Part shown: positions 44,983 to 56,300 of the stretch, piece after piece
Layout: each line of letters begins with the position of its first letter
Position numbering within the stretch: the first letter of the stretch is position 1
Assembly (NCBI RefSeq): GCF_022788695.1
Contig: NZ_CP085154.1
Location: forward strand, 1,798,001-1,862,000
DNA: 64,000 nt
Direction: 5' to 3'
From: Pseudosulfitobacter sp. DSM 107133
GTDB lineage: Bacteria > Pseudomonadota > Alphaproteobacteria > Rhodobacterales > Rhodobacteraceae
The notes under the pieces: generated by a model
Told to the model about the DNA's origin: nothing
The model's input: only the letters and a program-made list of their open reading frames with translations
The model's database searches: none
Position numbers and translations under genes: made by a program

Positions 44983-46338
44983 ATGGAACAGATTGATCAA
45001 CTCCGCCGCTATGGTCTTTTTGACGCGTCTGTGCCGCGCTTTACCAGCTATCCACCGGCCAACCGGTTTGCGAAAGACACTGGCGCGCGTTTCTACAGCA
45101 CATGGTTACGGGCCGTGCCGCGCGGTGCCGAGATTTCGGTTTATGTGCACATACCGTTTTGCAAGCGTCTGTGCTGGTTCTGCGCCTGCCGGACCCAGGG
45201 CGCAAAGGGGCAAAGCCCTGTAGATGCTTATATAAATGTCGTTCTGCGGGAAATTGCGCTGGTCGCACGGCAGCTGCCCGACGATGTGCGCATGACGCGG
45301 CTGTATCTGGGCGGGGGCACGCCCACAATTCTGTCGCCGAAGACCATGACCCGTTTGTTGACACGCCTGTTCGATACATTCGAGCGGGCAAGAGATTTTG
45401 AATTCTCGGTCGAGATCGACCCGACAGAGGCCGCCCCCGAGGTGATCGAAACACTGGCGTTTCAGGGTATGAACCGTGCCAGCATCGGCGTGCAGGATTT
45501 CAACCCCAAGGTGCAGGATGCCATCGGGCGGTCACAGTCCTATGCCCAGACCCATGATTGCGTCGAACGGCTGCGCACCGCCAAAGTGCACAGCCTGAAT
45601 ATGGATCTGCTGTATGGGCTGCCGCATCAAAATGCATTCAGTCTGGTCGACACGCTGGATCAGGTTCTGGCGCTGCAACCGGACAGGGTGGCGCTGAATG
45701 GCTATGCGCATGTGCCGTGGATGTCCAAGCGGCAGATAATGATCGACAGCGATGCGCTGCCGTCGTGCGAGACCGGCTTTGCGCTTAGTGAGATGGCGCG
45801 CCAGATGTTGCATCTGGACGGGTTTTCTGCGCTTGGTCTGGACCATTTCGTGCGCCCGGGAGACAACTTGATACTGGCCAGACAAAGCGGCGGCCTGCAT
45901 CGTGATTTTCAGGGCTATACCGATGATCACGCCGATGTTCTGATCGGCCTTGGGGCCTCTGCCATTTCACGGTTCGCGCAGGGCTATGTGCAGAACCAGC
46001 CTGCCACCACGGCCTATATGTCGGAAATCGGTGCGGGCTGTCTGGCCGGTTCACGCGGTCATGCAATAACCGCCATGGAGCGGCTGACCGCGCAAATGAT
46101 CGAACACCTGCTGTGCCGGTTTGCCCTCGATGCCGACGCCTTGACAGCGCAGTTTCCCGACCAATCAGCGGCAGTTTCTGACGCGGTTGCCGAGCTGCTT
46201 GCGACCTATCCCGAGGCCTGCCGCAGGGACGGTGCGGGGCTGTGCGTTCAAAAGGGGTTCGCGCCTTTGGTCGGTGCGATGGCCAGCCATCTTGACCAGT
46301 ATCGAACCAATCACATGGCCCAGACTGCTGCGCCCTGA
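44983..46338 (+). CDS. hemN: Oxygen-independent coproporphyrinogen III dehydrogenase HemN
   Basis: A 451-residue radical-SAM enzyme converting coproporphyrinogen III to protoporphyrinogen IX without oxygen. The cluster motif is seen in PFCKRLCWFCAC (C-x3-C-x2-C-x-C), preceded by SVYVHIP, then GGGTPT and RASIGVQDFNPKVQDAIGR. The N-terminus MEQIDQLRRYGLFDASVPRFTSYPPA fits HemN rather than HemW. ATG 44983 lacks a close Shine-Dalgarno sequence; the only GGGAGGA is about 26 nt upstream. Confidence 0.95.
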   Translation: MEQIDQLRRYGLFDASVPRFTSYPPANRFAKDTGARFYSTWLRAVPRGAEISVYVHIPFCKRLCWFCACRTQGAKGQSPVDAYINVVLREIALVARQLPDDVRMTRLYLGGGTPTILSPKTMTRLLTRLFDTFERARDFEFSVEIDPTEAAPEVIETLAFQGMNRASIGVQDFNPKVQDAIGRSQSYAQTHDCVERLRTAKVHSLNMDLLYGLPHQNAFSLVDTLDQVLALQPDRVALNGYAHVPWMSKRQIMIDSDALPSCETGFALSEMARQMLHLDGFSALGLDHFVRPGDNLILARQSGGLHRDFQGYTDDHADVLIGLGASAISRFAQGYVQNQPATTAYMSEIGAGCLAGSRGHAITAMERLTAQMIEHLLCRFALDADALTAQFPDQSAAVSDAVAELLATYPEACRRDGAGLCVQKGFAPLVGAMASHLDQYRTNHMAQTAAP

Positions 46339-46503
46339 AGGGGGCGGCACAAGCGGCGCGCGATTTCAAAAGCACAAGGGTGCGTTACCCGTTTGGGTCA
46401 TCGCGTTTATTCTGGTGATAAAATTTGATTTTCCATAGTTTTGGTTTCTCTTGTCCGCACTGTGGCCCATAAGAAATGGGGATCAGATGACAAGGACACC
46501 GAT

Positions 46504-47436
46504 ATGCGCCAGGCAGACCAAAGACCGACAATTGCCATATTGGGTGCGGGTCTGATCGGGGTCGGGTGGGCGGCTCTGTTCCAGCATCATGGCGCTGATG
46601 TGCGTGTCTGGGATCCGGAATCCGAGGCACTGGTGGCCTTGCCCGCGCGTCTGAAAGCCCCGTTGGCGCAGCTGGCGCAAGTGGCCCCTGATGCAGGGCC
46701 TGCCGGGAGGTTGACAGTCTGCGATACGCTGGCCGAGGCGGTGGCAGGTGCTGCGCTGATACAGGAAAACGCGCCCGAAAGCATTGCCGTCAAACATGCC
46801 CTTTACGGCGAGGTCGAACCGCTGATGGACACAGATGCTATCTTGGCCTCGTCCACGTCAGCATTGACATGGTCGGATCTGAGCCCGGGGTTGAACGATC
46901 CTGCGCGCCTGATCACGGCACACCCCTTTAATCCGCCACATCTGGTGCCGCTGGTCGAGATCTATGGCCCCGACGACGCCCGCGTCGCACGGGCCGAAGC
47001 GATCTACCGTTTCGCCGGCCGCGTGCCGGTGCGTTTGAAAAAGGACGCCACCGGACATATCGCCAACCGGCTGGCTTCGGCCCTGTGGCGCGAGGCGGTG
47101 TTTATGGTGCAGGACGGCATTGCGGATGTAGAAGCGATTGATGCCGCACTGGTCAACGGGCCAGGCTTGCGATGGTCGGTTCTGGGTGCACATATGGCCT
47201 ATCATCTGGGGGGCGGGGCAGGTGGCATGGAAGGCTATCTGGCCCACCTTGGTCCCAGTCAGGAACGCCGTTGGGCTGCTTTGGGAGCGCCGACACTCGG
47301 CGAAGACGTGCAAGCCGCGCTGGTGGCGGGCGTCGCGCGTGAAGCGGCGGGGCGCGATATTGCGCAATTGGAAGCGATCCGCGACGCGGCACTGATCGCG
47401 GCGCTGAAGGCACGCAAGGAGGCCCCGAATGTCTGA
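46504..47436 (+). CDS. 3-hydroxyacyl-CoA dehydrogenase family protein
   Basis: A 310-residue NAD-dependent dehydrogenase. The Rossmann motif is IAILGAGLIGVGWAALFQHHG; the catalytic region includes STSALTWSDL and the conserved ITAHPFNPPHLVPLVE with the catalytic His, then GRVPVRLKKDATGHIANRL. Length and single-domain form resemble carnitine 3-dehydrogenase / L-gulonate dehydrogenase-like members rather than fatty-acid oxidation enzymes. ATG 46504 is in a weak context; upstream in-frame codons begin at a TTG. It overlaps the next gene by 8 bp. Confidence 0.87.
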   Translation: MRQADQRPTIAILGAGLIGVGWAALFQHHGADVRVWDPESEALVALPARLKAPLAQLAQVAPDAGPAGRLTVCDTLAEAVAGAALIQENAPESIAVKHALYGEVEPLMDTDAILASSTSALTWSDLSPGLNDPARLITAHPFNPPHLVPLVEIYGPDDARVARAEAIYRFAGRVPVRLKKDATGHIANRLASALWREAVFMVQDGIADVEAIDAALVNGPGLRWSVLGAHMAYHLGGGAGGMEGYLAHLGPSQERRWAALGAPTLGEDVQAALVAGVAREAAGRDIAQLEAIRDAALIAALKARKEAPNV

Positions 47437-48112
47437 ACACAACCCACCTCGCATTGCACTGATCCATGCGCTTGAGGAATCCGTGGTGCCGATCCGTGAC
47501 GCCTTTGTCCGCTTGTGGCCCGAAGCGATACGCGCCGATCTGCTGGATGCGTCGCTGTCGGCTGATCTGGCCGCAGCGGGCACACTGGACGCCGCGATGA
47601 CCAATCGGTTCGTAACGTTGGGCCGCTACGCTGCCAGCGGCACTGGGAACCATGACACCAGCGCTGTGCTGTTCACCTGTTCTGCCTTCGGCCCTGCGAT
47701 CGACGTGGTGAAATCCGATCTGTCCATTCCGGTCATGCGCCCGAACGAGGCGGCGTTCGAGGAGGCGCTGGCGTTGGGCGCGCGCATTGCGCTGGTCGTG
47801 ACCTTTGGGCCATCCTTGCCCGCGCTGACCAGTGAACTGGAACTGATGGCGGCCGCGCGTGGAAAGCGTGTCGAGATCACAGGCGTGCTTGCCGATGGCG
47901 CACTTGCCGCGCTTAAGGCCGGCGATGGCGCTGCGCACGATCAGGCCGTATTGCGCGCCTGCTTGGATCTGGGGCCGCAGGATGCCGTTGTGTTGGGACA
48001 GTTCAGCCTGGCCCGTGCGGCGGATGTGTTAAGGCCGCAGGTTGACTGCCCGATCATCACCACGCCTGCCAGTGCCGTGCGTGCCCTGCGCCGCAGGTTG
48101 GGCGCTGCCTGA
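47429..48112 (+). CDS. Asp/Glu/hydantoin racemase family protein
   Basis: A 227-residue protein of the aspartate/glutamate racemase superfamily. One catalytic-type Cys is in LFTCSAFGPA. The second expected Cys is in the C-terminal half, VDCPIITTPASA. The start RIALIHALEESVVPIRDAF is typical of this subfamily. Coupling with the dehydrogenase (8-bp overlap) suggests joint metabolism of a hydroxy acid or amino acid, but no substrate is known. Followed by a hairpin terminator. Confidence 0.82.
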   Translation: MSEHNPPRIALIHALEESVVPIRDAFVRLWPEAIRADLLDASLSADLAAAGTLDAAMTNRFVTLGRYAASGTGNHDTSAVLFTCSAFGPAIDVVKSDLSIPVMRPNEAAFEEALALGARIALVVTFGPSLPALTSELELMAAARGKRVEITGVLADGALAALKAGDGAAHDQAVLRACLDLGPQDAVVLGQFSLARAADVLRPQVDCPIITTPASAVRALRRRLGAA

Positions 48113-48148
48113 ACAGGTGCCGACACAGCGGCGACAGCCACCCAAAAA

Positions 48149-48176
48149 GGCCGCCGGAACATCCATTCCGGCGGCC
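48149..48176. terminator. Bidirectional terminator between the racemase-like and RTX genes
   Basis: GGCCGCCGGAA, loop CATCCA, TTCCGGCGGCC, a perfect 11-bp stem. AAAAA precedes it on the plus strand, giving TTTTT for leftward transcripts; on the rightward side the U-tract is weak (GCTTGTATT). Confidence 0.85.
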
Positions 48177-48199
48177 GCTTGTATTGATGACGAGATGGA

Positions 48200-50152
48200 T
48201 TAGACCATCAGCATGTCGTCGCTGACGGCGCTGAGTTGCGTGTCTTGCAGTGTCACCATCACATCCATGTCCATGAACACCACGTCATTGCCGCTTTGCA
48301 TCATGTTGGCAATCGCGGCGTCTGCATTGTCATAGCCGAAGGCCGTAAAGTCCAACGTGTCCCAGCTTTCCAGATCGGTCACGGTGTGGCTGCTGCCGCT
48401 GTCGGTCGAGAACACGAACCTGTCCGAAAAATACCCGCCTGACAGCGTGTTGGCACCACCGTTGCCGGCAAGCACGTCCTGCGTGCCCATGTCCATGACA
48501 TAGCTGTTCAGATCGTCGGCACTGTCGCGCATGAACTCCTTGCTTTGCGAAAAGCCGAGCAGCACATCACTGCGCGTTGCGCCATTGTCCAGCATGTCGG
48601 TCCAGCCCTGAAGGCCGGCCGCATCGGCGTCACGCCCCAGAACGTTCTGGTACAGCGCATTGACGTAGTCGGCGTTTGAACCGGAACCATAGATGTTCTT
48701 GAATTCCTGAGACCCGGTGAAACCGTCGCTGATACCTTGCAGGCTGACCTTGCCACTGCCCAGGGACGCCGCCCAGCCTTCAAACCCGCCAAGATCGGGG
48801 TCGCGGTCAAAGCTGGCCTGATACAGGCGGAACAACTGACCTGTAAAGACTTCGGGGTCGATGCTGTAGGCGCCGTCGCCATAGATCATGTCATCGCCGC
48901 CACCACCGCCGATGTTGTCCGCACCCGAGTCGCCGCTGAGCAGGTCGTTGCCGCCGGCACCGCGCAGGATGTCATTGCCGCTGCCGCCATAGGCCACGTC
49001 GTCCATCATGCCGGTCTGGGCATTGGGCAGGCCCTGATCGCTGTCAGTCCACGAACCGGTGTGGATTTCGTCGTTGCCCGCACCGCCAAAGATGGTGTCC
49101 ATACCGTCGGACATGGCGTTGAAAGTCGATCCGGTGGCTTCTGCTGTGCGGCTGTCGTCGTCGCCGGACAGAATTTCGTCACCGGCACCGCCATAGATAA
49201 TGTCGTTGCCCGCTCCGCCGGCGATACCGCTGTCATATTGCGCCAGCGACAGCCCGCCGGATGCGCCTGCATCGGCTTCGTTCACCACGTTGACGTCCAT
49301 GGTGCCAGCAGAAATCCAGTCGTCTCCGCCGTTGCCTTCCAGAACGTCAGCGCCAGTGCCACCAAGGATCGTGTCATTTTCGCTGCCGCCGGTGATGGTG
49401 TCATTGCCACCCAGCGCATTGATCATGTCGTCGCCCAGACCGCCGTTGTAGACGTCGGCCATTTCCGTCAGGGTGACGTTGTCGCTGGCTGTCGCGCGCT
49501 GGCCTGTCAGGATTGCGCGTGCCACTTCAAGCGTTGCGATTTCGATGGTTCCGGCGGCAGCGGGCAGGATGCCAACGAACCCGTTTTCGCCACCGTTGAC
49601 TTCGCCACCGGTGCCTGCGCCGATTCCGTCAGGAATTTCCACGCCGTGAATAACCAGCTCTCGCAGGATCAGCGGCATGATGTCTTCAGCAGTGTAGTCG
49701 GTCATCGTGACGGGGCTGAAAAAGTTGCTGTCGTCCGTCAGGTCATAATTCGCAATGAACGAGATACGCCCCATGTCATCCGAAACCGGCATCGCGCCGC
49801 CCGAGGACAGCGGCAACAAGACGTCACCGTATTGACCGACACCCTCGAGCACTTCGACCATGCCGTCGCGGTCGGCATCATTGGCGATGGTGGGGGTGAC
49901 AGAGTCGATCGGGTTTCCGTCACCATCGAACAGCCCGTGAATGTGCTGAGCGTGGGACTGGTTTGCCGTGGTGCCTGTCGCGGAAATTGCGACATTCAGG
50001 TAAGAGGTTCCGTCTTCCTCGGTGTTCATCGCCAACACAGCAGAGGCATTTACCCCGGAACTGTTCAGCGCATCGAAATCAACGGTCCAAAAGGCGTCCG
50101 CCTGATTCAGGAAAGTGTCAAAAGAAGTATATGTCGCAGCCAGATGGGCCAT
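48200..50152 (-). CDS. RTX exoprotein with CHRD-like N-terminus and DUF4214 module
   Basis: A 650-residue secreted protein without an N-terminal signal peptide, as expected for type I secretion. Residues about 20-180 resemble a CHRD domain (chordin-like, ending LRELVIHGVEIPDG). From about 230 to 430 there are RTX nonapeptides (GGxGxDxI/L: LGDDMINALGGNDTITGG and similar) that bind Ca2+. A DUF4214 module follows (about 440-550: FRLYQASFDRDPDLGGFEGW, LYQNVLGRDADAAGLQGW). The C-terminal 95 residues are homologous to those of the giant RTX protein downstream on the same strand. Confidence 0.87.
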   Translation of the reverse strand: MAHLAATYTSFDTFLNQADAFWTVDFDALNSSGVNASAVLAMNTEEDGTSYLNVAISATGTTANQSHAQHIHGLFDGDGNPIDSVTPTIANDADRDGMVEVLEGVGQYGDVLLPLSSGGAMPVSDDMGRISFIANYDLTDDSNFFSPVTMTDYTAEDIMPLILRELVIHGVEIPDGIGAGTGGEVNGGENGFVGILPAAAGTIEIATLEVARAILTGQRATASDNVTLTEMADVYNGGLGDDMINALGGNDTITGGSENDTILGGTGADVLEGNGGDDWISAGTMDVNVVNEADAGASGGLSLAQYDSGIAGGAGNDIIYGGAGDEILSGDDDSRTAEATGSTFNAMSDGMDTIFGGAGNDEIHTGSWTDSDQGLPNAQTGMMDDVAYGGSGNDILRGAGGNDLLSGDSGADNIGGGGGDDMIYGDGAYSIDPEVFTGQLFRLYQASFDRDPDLGGFEGWAASLGSGKVSLQGISDGFTGSQEFKNIYGSGSNADYVNALYQNVLGRDADAAGLQGWTDMLDNGATRSDVLLGFSQSKEFMRDSADDLNSYVMDMGTQDVLAGNGGANTLSGGYFSDRFVFSTDSGSSHTVTDLESWDTLDFTAFGYDNADAAIANMMQSGNDVVFMDMDVMVTLQDTQLSAVSDDMLMV

Positions 50153-50352
50153 AATCGTGTCCTAACATTTGCGTTGGCAGTTGCTAAGTCACGGCTCCCC
50201 GCCGTTTTGAGTTTCACAAAAATTGCGTTTTTTTGACATTTTTTAGAAAATTGTTTCTTGCCAGAGGGTTGTCAGCACATGCGCACGGGCAGCGCGCCTG
50301 TACCGGTTGCGGTCAAGATCGGGGACTGCACGCCGGGCAGCTGTGGCAATTG

Positions 50353-50386
50353 TATCTCTTGGACGGTGCAAACCGTTCGAGAGATA
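50353..50386 (-). terminator. Possible terminator hairpin after the giant RTX gene
   Basis: TATCTCTTGGACGGT pairs with ACCGTTCGAGAGATA (15 bp with two G-U-type pairs), loop GCAA, 6 bp past the stop. No U-tract follows on the minus strand. Confidence 0.4.
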
Positions 50387-50392
50387 CCGGTG

Positions 50393-53300
50393 TCAGATCT
50401 GAATCATGTCATCGCTGATCTGGTTAAGCGTCTTGTTGAGAAGCGTAATGTGAACGTCCTGATCAATGAACACAACGTCCGCATCCTGCTGGGTCATGTG
50501 CGCCCGTACCGCTGCATCGTTGGCATAGCCGAAATTCTCGAAGACCAAAGTATCCCAAGCCTCGAGATCCAGAACAATGTTGCTGCCCTTCGCGGAGGCA
50601 TCAAAAATGAAACGGTCTGCATTCGCACCACCAGCCAGCGTGTTGTTGCCATTGCCACCGTCCAGCACGTCATCCGGTCCCTGCGCGCGCATCCATGTTT
50701 CCAGCGGGGCCGCGGTGGCCTTGCGGAATTCGCCGCTTTGGGAAAAGCCCAGAACGACCTGCGCCCGTGTCGCGCCGCCCTCAAGCTGCGCCAGCCATCC
50801 CGCCAGCCCGCCTGCATCTGCCGCCCGTCCCAGAACGTTCTGATAGAGCAATTCGATGAAATCACTGTTGTCGAGTGCCCCATAGGTGTTCTGGAATTCG
50901 CGGCTGCGCACAAAGCCGCTGACCACATCGACCAGTGGAGTCCCGTTCACAAGGTTATCGCTCCAACCTGCAAAACCGGCCGCATCCGGCACGCGTCCGA
51001 GTGTCGCCTGATAGACCCGAAAGACATCGTCCGACCAAGAGGCGGTATCGCGGCCGATGGTATAAGCCGTTGCAGTGGCAGCGGTATTATTGATGAACTC
51101 TCTGCTTTCGGAAAATCCGAGAACAACGTTCAAACGTGCTGCACCGTCTTCCATGGCGGACAACCATCCGGCCAGCCCGCCTGCATCGGGGTCGCGATCC
51201 AATACGTTTCGGTAGAGCAGGGTGACAAACGCACTGTCATCCAGCGCCCCATAGATTTTCTGGAACTCCAATGAGTTGATAAAGCCGTTGGTCGCCCGAC
51301 CCAGATCAATCGCCCCGGAGGAGAGTTGCGTGACCCAGCCGATCTGACCGACACGGTCCGGTTCGCGGCCGAGTGTGGCCTGATACAGGCGGTACACGGT
51401 GGCTGCGGTCTCCATTTCGTATACGGCCTGAAAGCTGTCGGCGTACAATGTGTCGTTGTCATTGCCGCCCCACAGGTTGTCGCGGCCGCCACCGCCCGAA
51501 ATCCGGTCATCACCGCCCCACCCGAGAAAGGTCTCGTCCGCGACAGTGCCCTCAACCGTGCTGTTTGCAGTGGTGCCGTCGAACAGGGTTTCAACGACCC
51601 GGTACTGCTGTGTTGCCGAGACCTGTTCGGCTTGGCCGAATGCGTCGGCATATTGGACAGTCACGGAGATCACCGCTCCCAGATCGGCAGCCGACAGCAC
51701 ATGGGTCAAACCTCGGGCACCGCCGAGCGGGACACCATCACGAAGCCACTGGGCACTGAACACGCCCAGACCGTCGGGGTCCGACAGATCACCCATATCG
51801 GCAGACAGGGTTGTCCCGACAACGGCGTTGCCCCCTATGAGCAATCTGCCTTGCACCGGATCGTTGACGTTCGCCACCGTGTCGGTGGATTGGCTGACAA
51901 CCCGTTCGGCAAAGCCATTGCCGTCGGTGTAGCTGACAGTCACCGCCAGATTGTGTCCGACATCCTGCTGGTTTGCGGTGTAGCTTGCTGCTTTTGCACC
52001 CGTAATCGCGGTGCCGTCGCGCAGCCATTGAAACGCGAGTGTGCCCAGACCATCGGCGTCGAACAATTCAGAGACATCCGCGAACAGGGTCCCGTTCTGC
52101 ACAGGCGTGCCGCTGATGCTGACCGCCCCCTCGGCCAGTTCGTTGTCAGCCCCCAGAGTCATCAGCAGTGTCGAGCCGTCGCCAAGCGTTATCAGCCGCT
52201 TGCCATCCGGGCGCACAACGTCTGTTATTGCGTCGCGCTGTTGTTGGGTCAGTTTCGAGGTGTCGATGGTGTCGTTGCCACGGCCAAAATCGGTGACGAT
52301 CGAATGACCCATGCCCATGGTCAGCACAAAGCTGTCGTCGCCCGCACCGCCGGTCATTGTGTCGTTGCCGCCGCCACCTTCGATGGTGTCGTTACCGTCG
52401 CCGCCATCCAGACTGTCCGCGCCAGTGTCACGCAGGGTCTCGGGGTCGGTGCTCAGGCGCTTCTTGTTCGACACGGCACCTCCCCACAGACGGTCGTTGC
52501 CGGTGCCGCCAAAGATGGTGTCATTGCCGGTGCCGCCGTCCAGCTGGTCGTTGCCGCCTTCGCCGTAAATCAGATCATCGCCGTCGTGTACCAGATCCGT
52601 GACATCGTCGGTTGTCGCGCCGGGCTGGCGGATGGTCGAGGGGCGTGGGCTGGGAATGTTGCCGGTGTCGGAAACGTCATAACGTTCCTTGTCGCCAAGC
52701 CCGCCAAAAACCGTATCGTCGCCGGCAAAACCCAGCAGCGTGTCGTTGAAATACGAGCCGACGATGCGGTCATCGCCGTTAAAGATATTGGTTTCCCAAT
52801 AGCCCCAGGGCGCATCCAGAATATCCAGCAGCGGTTTGACGAAACCAAAGACCGACATCATCGTGGTGTTGCCACCACTGAAATCGACCTTGAAATTGTT
52901 CACCACCGCGACGGGCAGGTTGTTGATGCTTTGGCCGCCAAACATCGCGCGCCCGCCATTGTCCAGAAATGCGGTGGCAAAGTGGAATTCGTTGTTGCGG
53001 TTCGACCCTTGGCTGGCCGACCCGACATTCAGGAACTGGCTGCCGCCACCTGCGCGCGACATGTCGATGGCATGGTCGTTTTCGAAATAGCTTGCCGCAT
53101 AAAGCTGCACATGCTGTTCGGGCAGCACCTGAAGGCGCAGAGCATCCGTACTGATGGTCTGATCGGCAAAGACAAAGGTTTCGATCCCTTCCAGCCGGTC
53201 CACACCATCCGGTTTGCTGATCAGAATGAAACCCGGGGTGTCGAAATCGAATTGGGCATCGGCAAGGTCAAAGTCATAGACAACCTGATCGGTGCCTTCG

Positions 53301-56300
53301 TCTCCGCGCAGGGTGTCGTTTCCGGCGCTGCCGGTGATCGTATCGTCGCCCCGTTTGGCGACGATCAGGTTGTCGCCCGCATTGCCCGCCATGGCATTGT
53401 TCTGCGCGTTGCCGGTGGCGTCGATGTTTTCCGTGCCCATCAACGCCAGATCTTCGATGTTTCCGGTCAGCGTGGTGGTGACAAAGGCATGGATCGCATC
53501 GCGACCGCCCGTCGCGGTTTCGACGATCGTGTCCAGTCCGTCCCTTGAGATATAGGTGTCGTTGCCGTCTCCACCGACCAGCGTGTCCAGCCCCGTGCCA
53601 CCGTCCAGCACATCGTTGCCAGCCAGCCCCACCAACTGGTTCGCGCCGCTGTTGCCGGTCAACGTGTTGTTCAGTGCGTTGCCACGGCCCGTCAGGTTCG
53701 CGGTGCCGGTCAGTTCCAGCCCCTCGACATTGGCCTGCAAAACGGCACTGACAGAGGCGCGGACCGTATCAGACCCGCCGCCGGCGGCTTCGGTTGTGAT
53801 CTCGTCGGGATTGTCGATGACAAAAATGTCGTTGCCCGCACCGCCATCAAAGCGGTCCAGCCCCGCACCGCCGATCAGCAGGTCGTCACCAGTGCCACCA
53901 AGCAGTGTATCTGCACCTGCACCGCCGTCGATGGTGTCGTTTCCGCCTTCACCCAGCAGTGAATCGTTTCCTGTCTCGCCATAGAGGTTGTCGTTGCCGC
54001 CACGGCCAAAGACCGTGTCGTTGCCCGCGCCGGCAAGCAGGTTGTCTGCAATCGCGGTGCCAGTGATTTCTTCGCTCAGCTCGCTGCCGGTGATGATCAG
54101 ACCGGACAGTTCGGCCAAGGTCAGCGTGCGGTCGGTGAACCGGATCAGCTCGACATCGTCGGCCAGATGATCGTCTTCAAGGATCACGCCGTTTTCCTCG
54201 ACGATGATGCGCACGCCTGTTGCCGTGCGCGCGACGATCACGTCCGTGCTGGCCACTGCGAACACGGCTGTGTCATTGCCCGCACCGCCCTTGATGGTGT
54301 CATTGCCCGCGCCGCCCTCGATCACGTTGTCATTTGCGTCGCCGGTCAGACTGTCACCATAAGTTGAGCCGATCAGGTTCTCGATGTCGCTGAGAATGTC
54401 GCCGGTTGCATCGCCGCCATTTGCGGTTGCGGTCTGAAGGTTGATCGAAACGGCGGCCTCGGAATAGGCGTAGCTGGACGTGTCGATACCGCCGCCACCC
54501 ATGATGGTGTCGGCCCCCGTTGCGCCGTAGAATGTGGTGTTTTCGCTGTTGCCAAGGAAACTGTCGTCGCCTTGACTGCCCACCAGCATTTCGATGGATT
54601 CAAAAATGTCGGTGCTGTCGACAAAGCTGTCAATCACCACAACCTGCTGCTCGGGTTTCAGCGTATCTGGCAAAAAGCGAACCTCGTTCAGATCGCCTGG
54701 TGTTTCGGCAAAATAGGGGTCCAGTTTCCAGATACGTTCGGGGGTAATCGGATCTTCCTGACGGAAGGTGTCATCGCTGGGATCATCCGTGCCCTGATCA
54801 AATCTTTGATAGGTATAGCGGGTCTCGGTGGTGCCAGTCTGGATGATGTCGCCTGCAAGGTCGGTTGGCCCTGTGGTGGTGGTCAGGCTGTCTGCCCAGA
54901 CATAGAAAGGGGCAGGGGTCAGCGCGTTTACCACGCCGCTGCTTTCGCCTGTGCGGCTGCCGACACCGGCCATCACAACGGTAATGCCATATGTCAGAAT
55001 ACTGTAATCCAGCGTGTCAAAACCGGTGTCGCCATAAATCTCGTTGGTGCCCGCGCCAGCGGTCATAAAGTCGTTCCCGGCACCGCCGCGCAGGGTGTCA
55101 TCGCCCTCGGCGCCAATCAGCAGGTCGTCGCCGCCGCGCCCTTCCAGCAGATCGTTGCCCTTGTTGCCGCTCAGCAGGTTTCCAATGCTGTCGCCAAACA
55201 GGCTGTCATCGCCGACGCCGCCAATCAGGTTTTCAATCGACACCAGCGTGTCGTTCCCGGCAATCCCGCTTTGCAGGTCCGCCGAAACCCCCGACAGATC
55301 ATTGGTCAGCCGCGAGATGCCGCCCTTGGGATGGTTTTGCAGCAGGCTCCAGCTGGCCGCGTCGGTGCCTTCGCCGCCATCCAGCAGATCGCCGCCGTTG
55401 CCGCCGTGCAATAAGTCGCTGCCCATGCCTCCAAACAGCTGGTCGTTGCCGTCATTGCCGAACAATTCGTCGTTGCCCGCCATTCCGCGGATCGTGTCGT
55501 TGCCATCCCAGCCCACGATTTCATTGTCGCCCGCGTCGCCGGTCAGGCTGTCGTTGAACTGCGACCCTGTCAGGTTTTCAATGCCGCCAATCAGGATGTC
55601 GCCAGTGGCATAACCGCCGTCCAGCAGCTTGGTTTGCAGGTTGGCTGTGACGCCTTTGGTACTGACTTCATAGGTCAACAGGTCGGTATCGTCGCCGCCG
55701 TCGAACACTTCGCGGAAATCGCCTGCGACAAAGGTGTCGTTGCCCGCACCGCCCTCCATGGACGCGCGCAAGGCCGGATCAAAGAACGCCACGGGCGTTT
55801 CGTTGCCAAGGGTGTGGTTGAAAGTGCCCAATACGTCATTGCCGTCGCCGCCGATCAGGGTCGAGCTGAACATTTGCGCGGCATACAGAACGTCGTCACC
55901 GCCACGTCCATCCAGCAACATTGCCCCGTCGGGACTGCCGCCGGAAATGATGTCGCGGTTGTCCGAGCCGATAATGTGTTCGAATTCGCCGATGTTTTCG
56001 ACACTGCCGCCGGGGCTTTCGGTGTTGGGGTCTGCGACACGCAACCCGATCGGCGTGCCGGGGTAGGTCTCGCCCGGAACCATGACGCCCGGCAGTTTCT
56101 TGACCGTGCCATTCACGCCCAGCGTCGGCTGGATATACAGCGGATCGTCGTCAAAGACCGAGGCCAGCGAAGCCTTGCCCACAAGGCTGCCGTTTGGTGC
56201 CACCGGGTTCAGGTAAACGTGCCATGAGAAATTGCTTTTGCTGAGGTCCAGCACGTCGGTGCCCGCCAGAACGGCTGTGCGGTTGTCGTCGCCAAACAGC

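Noticed and set aside
51326..53548. Rightward 740-codon frame inside the giant RTX gene
   Set aside because: It mirrors the Gly/Asp-rich repeats on the other strand and has no protein motifs. The same holds for the frames at 48737-50236 and 56729-58876.
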